Positions 63,806-64,000 of a stretch of DNA of 64,000 bases are shown here, piece by piece. Location: NCBI GenBank assembly GCA_012523975.1, contig JAAYSF010000085.1, forward strand, positions 1-64,000. The letters run 5' to 3'. The notes below the pieces were generated by a model. That model did not search any database. It saw only the letters and a program-made list of their open reading frames with translations, and had not been told where the DNA came from. The number at the start of each line of letters is the position of its first letter. Position 1 is the stretch's first letter. The stretch is from Veillonellaceae bacterium (GTDB lineage: Bacteria > Bacillota > Negativicutes > JAAYSF01). The position numbers and the translations under genes were made by a program.

Positions 63806-64000
63806 TTACTTTTTTGTATATTCTATGATAGATTTACGTAAAGTGTCCTTCTTAACCGGTTTTGCGATATGGCTGTCACACCCGGCGTCCAAGCATTTTG
63901 CCACGTCACTGCTTAAGGCATAAACTGTTAAAGCTATTATTGGTATATGTTTCATACCCTCTTGCTTTTCTAGTTGCCGAATCTGTCTTACGGCGGTATA
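63806..64000 (-). CDS. Receiver-domain C-terminus, probably hybrid histidine kinase (5' part outside window)
   Basis: About 64 residues: YTAVRQIRQLEKQEGMKHIPIIALTVYALSSDVAKCLDAGCDSHIAKPVKKDTLRKSIIEYTKK, the second half of a receiver domain (switch Thr/Ser in ALTVYA, Lys in AKPVKK). Such a domain followed by a separate Hpt gene is typical of hybrid sensor kinases. The start lies past the window edge. Confidence 0.85.
   Translation of the reverse strand, partial: YTAVRQIRQLEKQEGMKHIPIIALTVYALSSDVAKCLDAGCDSHIAKPVKKDTLRKSIIEYTKK

Overview
The window looks like a chromosome segment of a spore-forming Firmicute with an outer membrane, most likely a Negativicute of the Sporomusaceae type. This is inference. 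It rests on strong AGGAGG ribosome binding sites, a Spo0E-like phosphatase gene (40.4-40.5 kb), S-box and yybP-ykoY riboswitches of the Firmicute kind, and an RND efflux pump with adaptor plus LPS-type glycosyltransferases (GT8, GT25, WaaE-like GT2) that suit a diderm envelope. No rRNA, tRNA, CRISPR array or complete insertion sequence was seen.

Layout. 0-10 kb: surface-protein region. It holds the end of a long Asn-rich repeat (coiled-coil-like) protein, a large GT41/SPINDLY/HMW1C-like glycosyltransferase, two paralogous double-domain Sm-like proteins flanking a beta-propeller protein that itself starts with an Sm-like segment, and two genes carrying three copies of a beta-rich surface module. 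10.5-13.5 kb: a CjaA-type cysteine ABC transporter operon behind a short attenuator-like leader. 13.7-25.6 kb: a glycosylation island with GT8, GT-A, GT25, GT4, two GT2-like and GT4-plus-extra-domain transferases, UDP-glucose dehydrogenase, UDP-glucuronate decarboxylase and GDP-mannose dehydratase. 25.7-27.7 kb: a cupin and a PAS histidine kinase. 27.8-32.7 kb: a sulfur-assimilation island (cysK, a decayed larE-like gene, O-acetylhomoserine sulfhydrylase, a YezD-like small protein, and metX behind a SAM riboswitch). 32.7-48.9 kb: housekeeping and membrane genes (MscS, acyltransferase-like protein, YezD-like pair, serine dehydratase, AzlCD, Spo0E-like, EamA, UspA, HpcH aldolase, CorC/HlyC, DUF421, HtpX behind a yybP-ykoY riboswitch, HAD phosphatase, DUF134, MBL hydrolase). 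49-55.3 kb: an RND pump, adaptor and TetR with matching operators, then an MFS transporter. 55.4-64 kb: a frameshifted PrcB-like secreted protein, an ECF sigma/anti-sigma pair, a hydratase, a lipoprotein, a DUF2087 regulator with a GIY-YIG-like protein, and a REC-GGDEF/Hpt/receiver signalling group running off the edge.

Two observations stand out. First, the repeat protein carries roughly 28 N-x-S/T sequons at fixed positions, and the next gene is a GT41-type transferase, a family that includes cytoplasmic enzymes glycosylating N-x-S/T (HMW1C type). This suggests an enzyme/substrate pair for a heavily glycosylated surface fibre. Second, three cysteine-related units share a small RNA leader (GCUGAU, a 3-bp hairpin whose pairs covary, AAGGCYAAG, then a terminator-like hairpin) that I do not recognise as a named riboswitch. 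Enzymatic and RNA assignments come from reading motifs by eye. No database search was possible.
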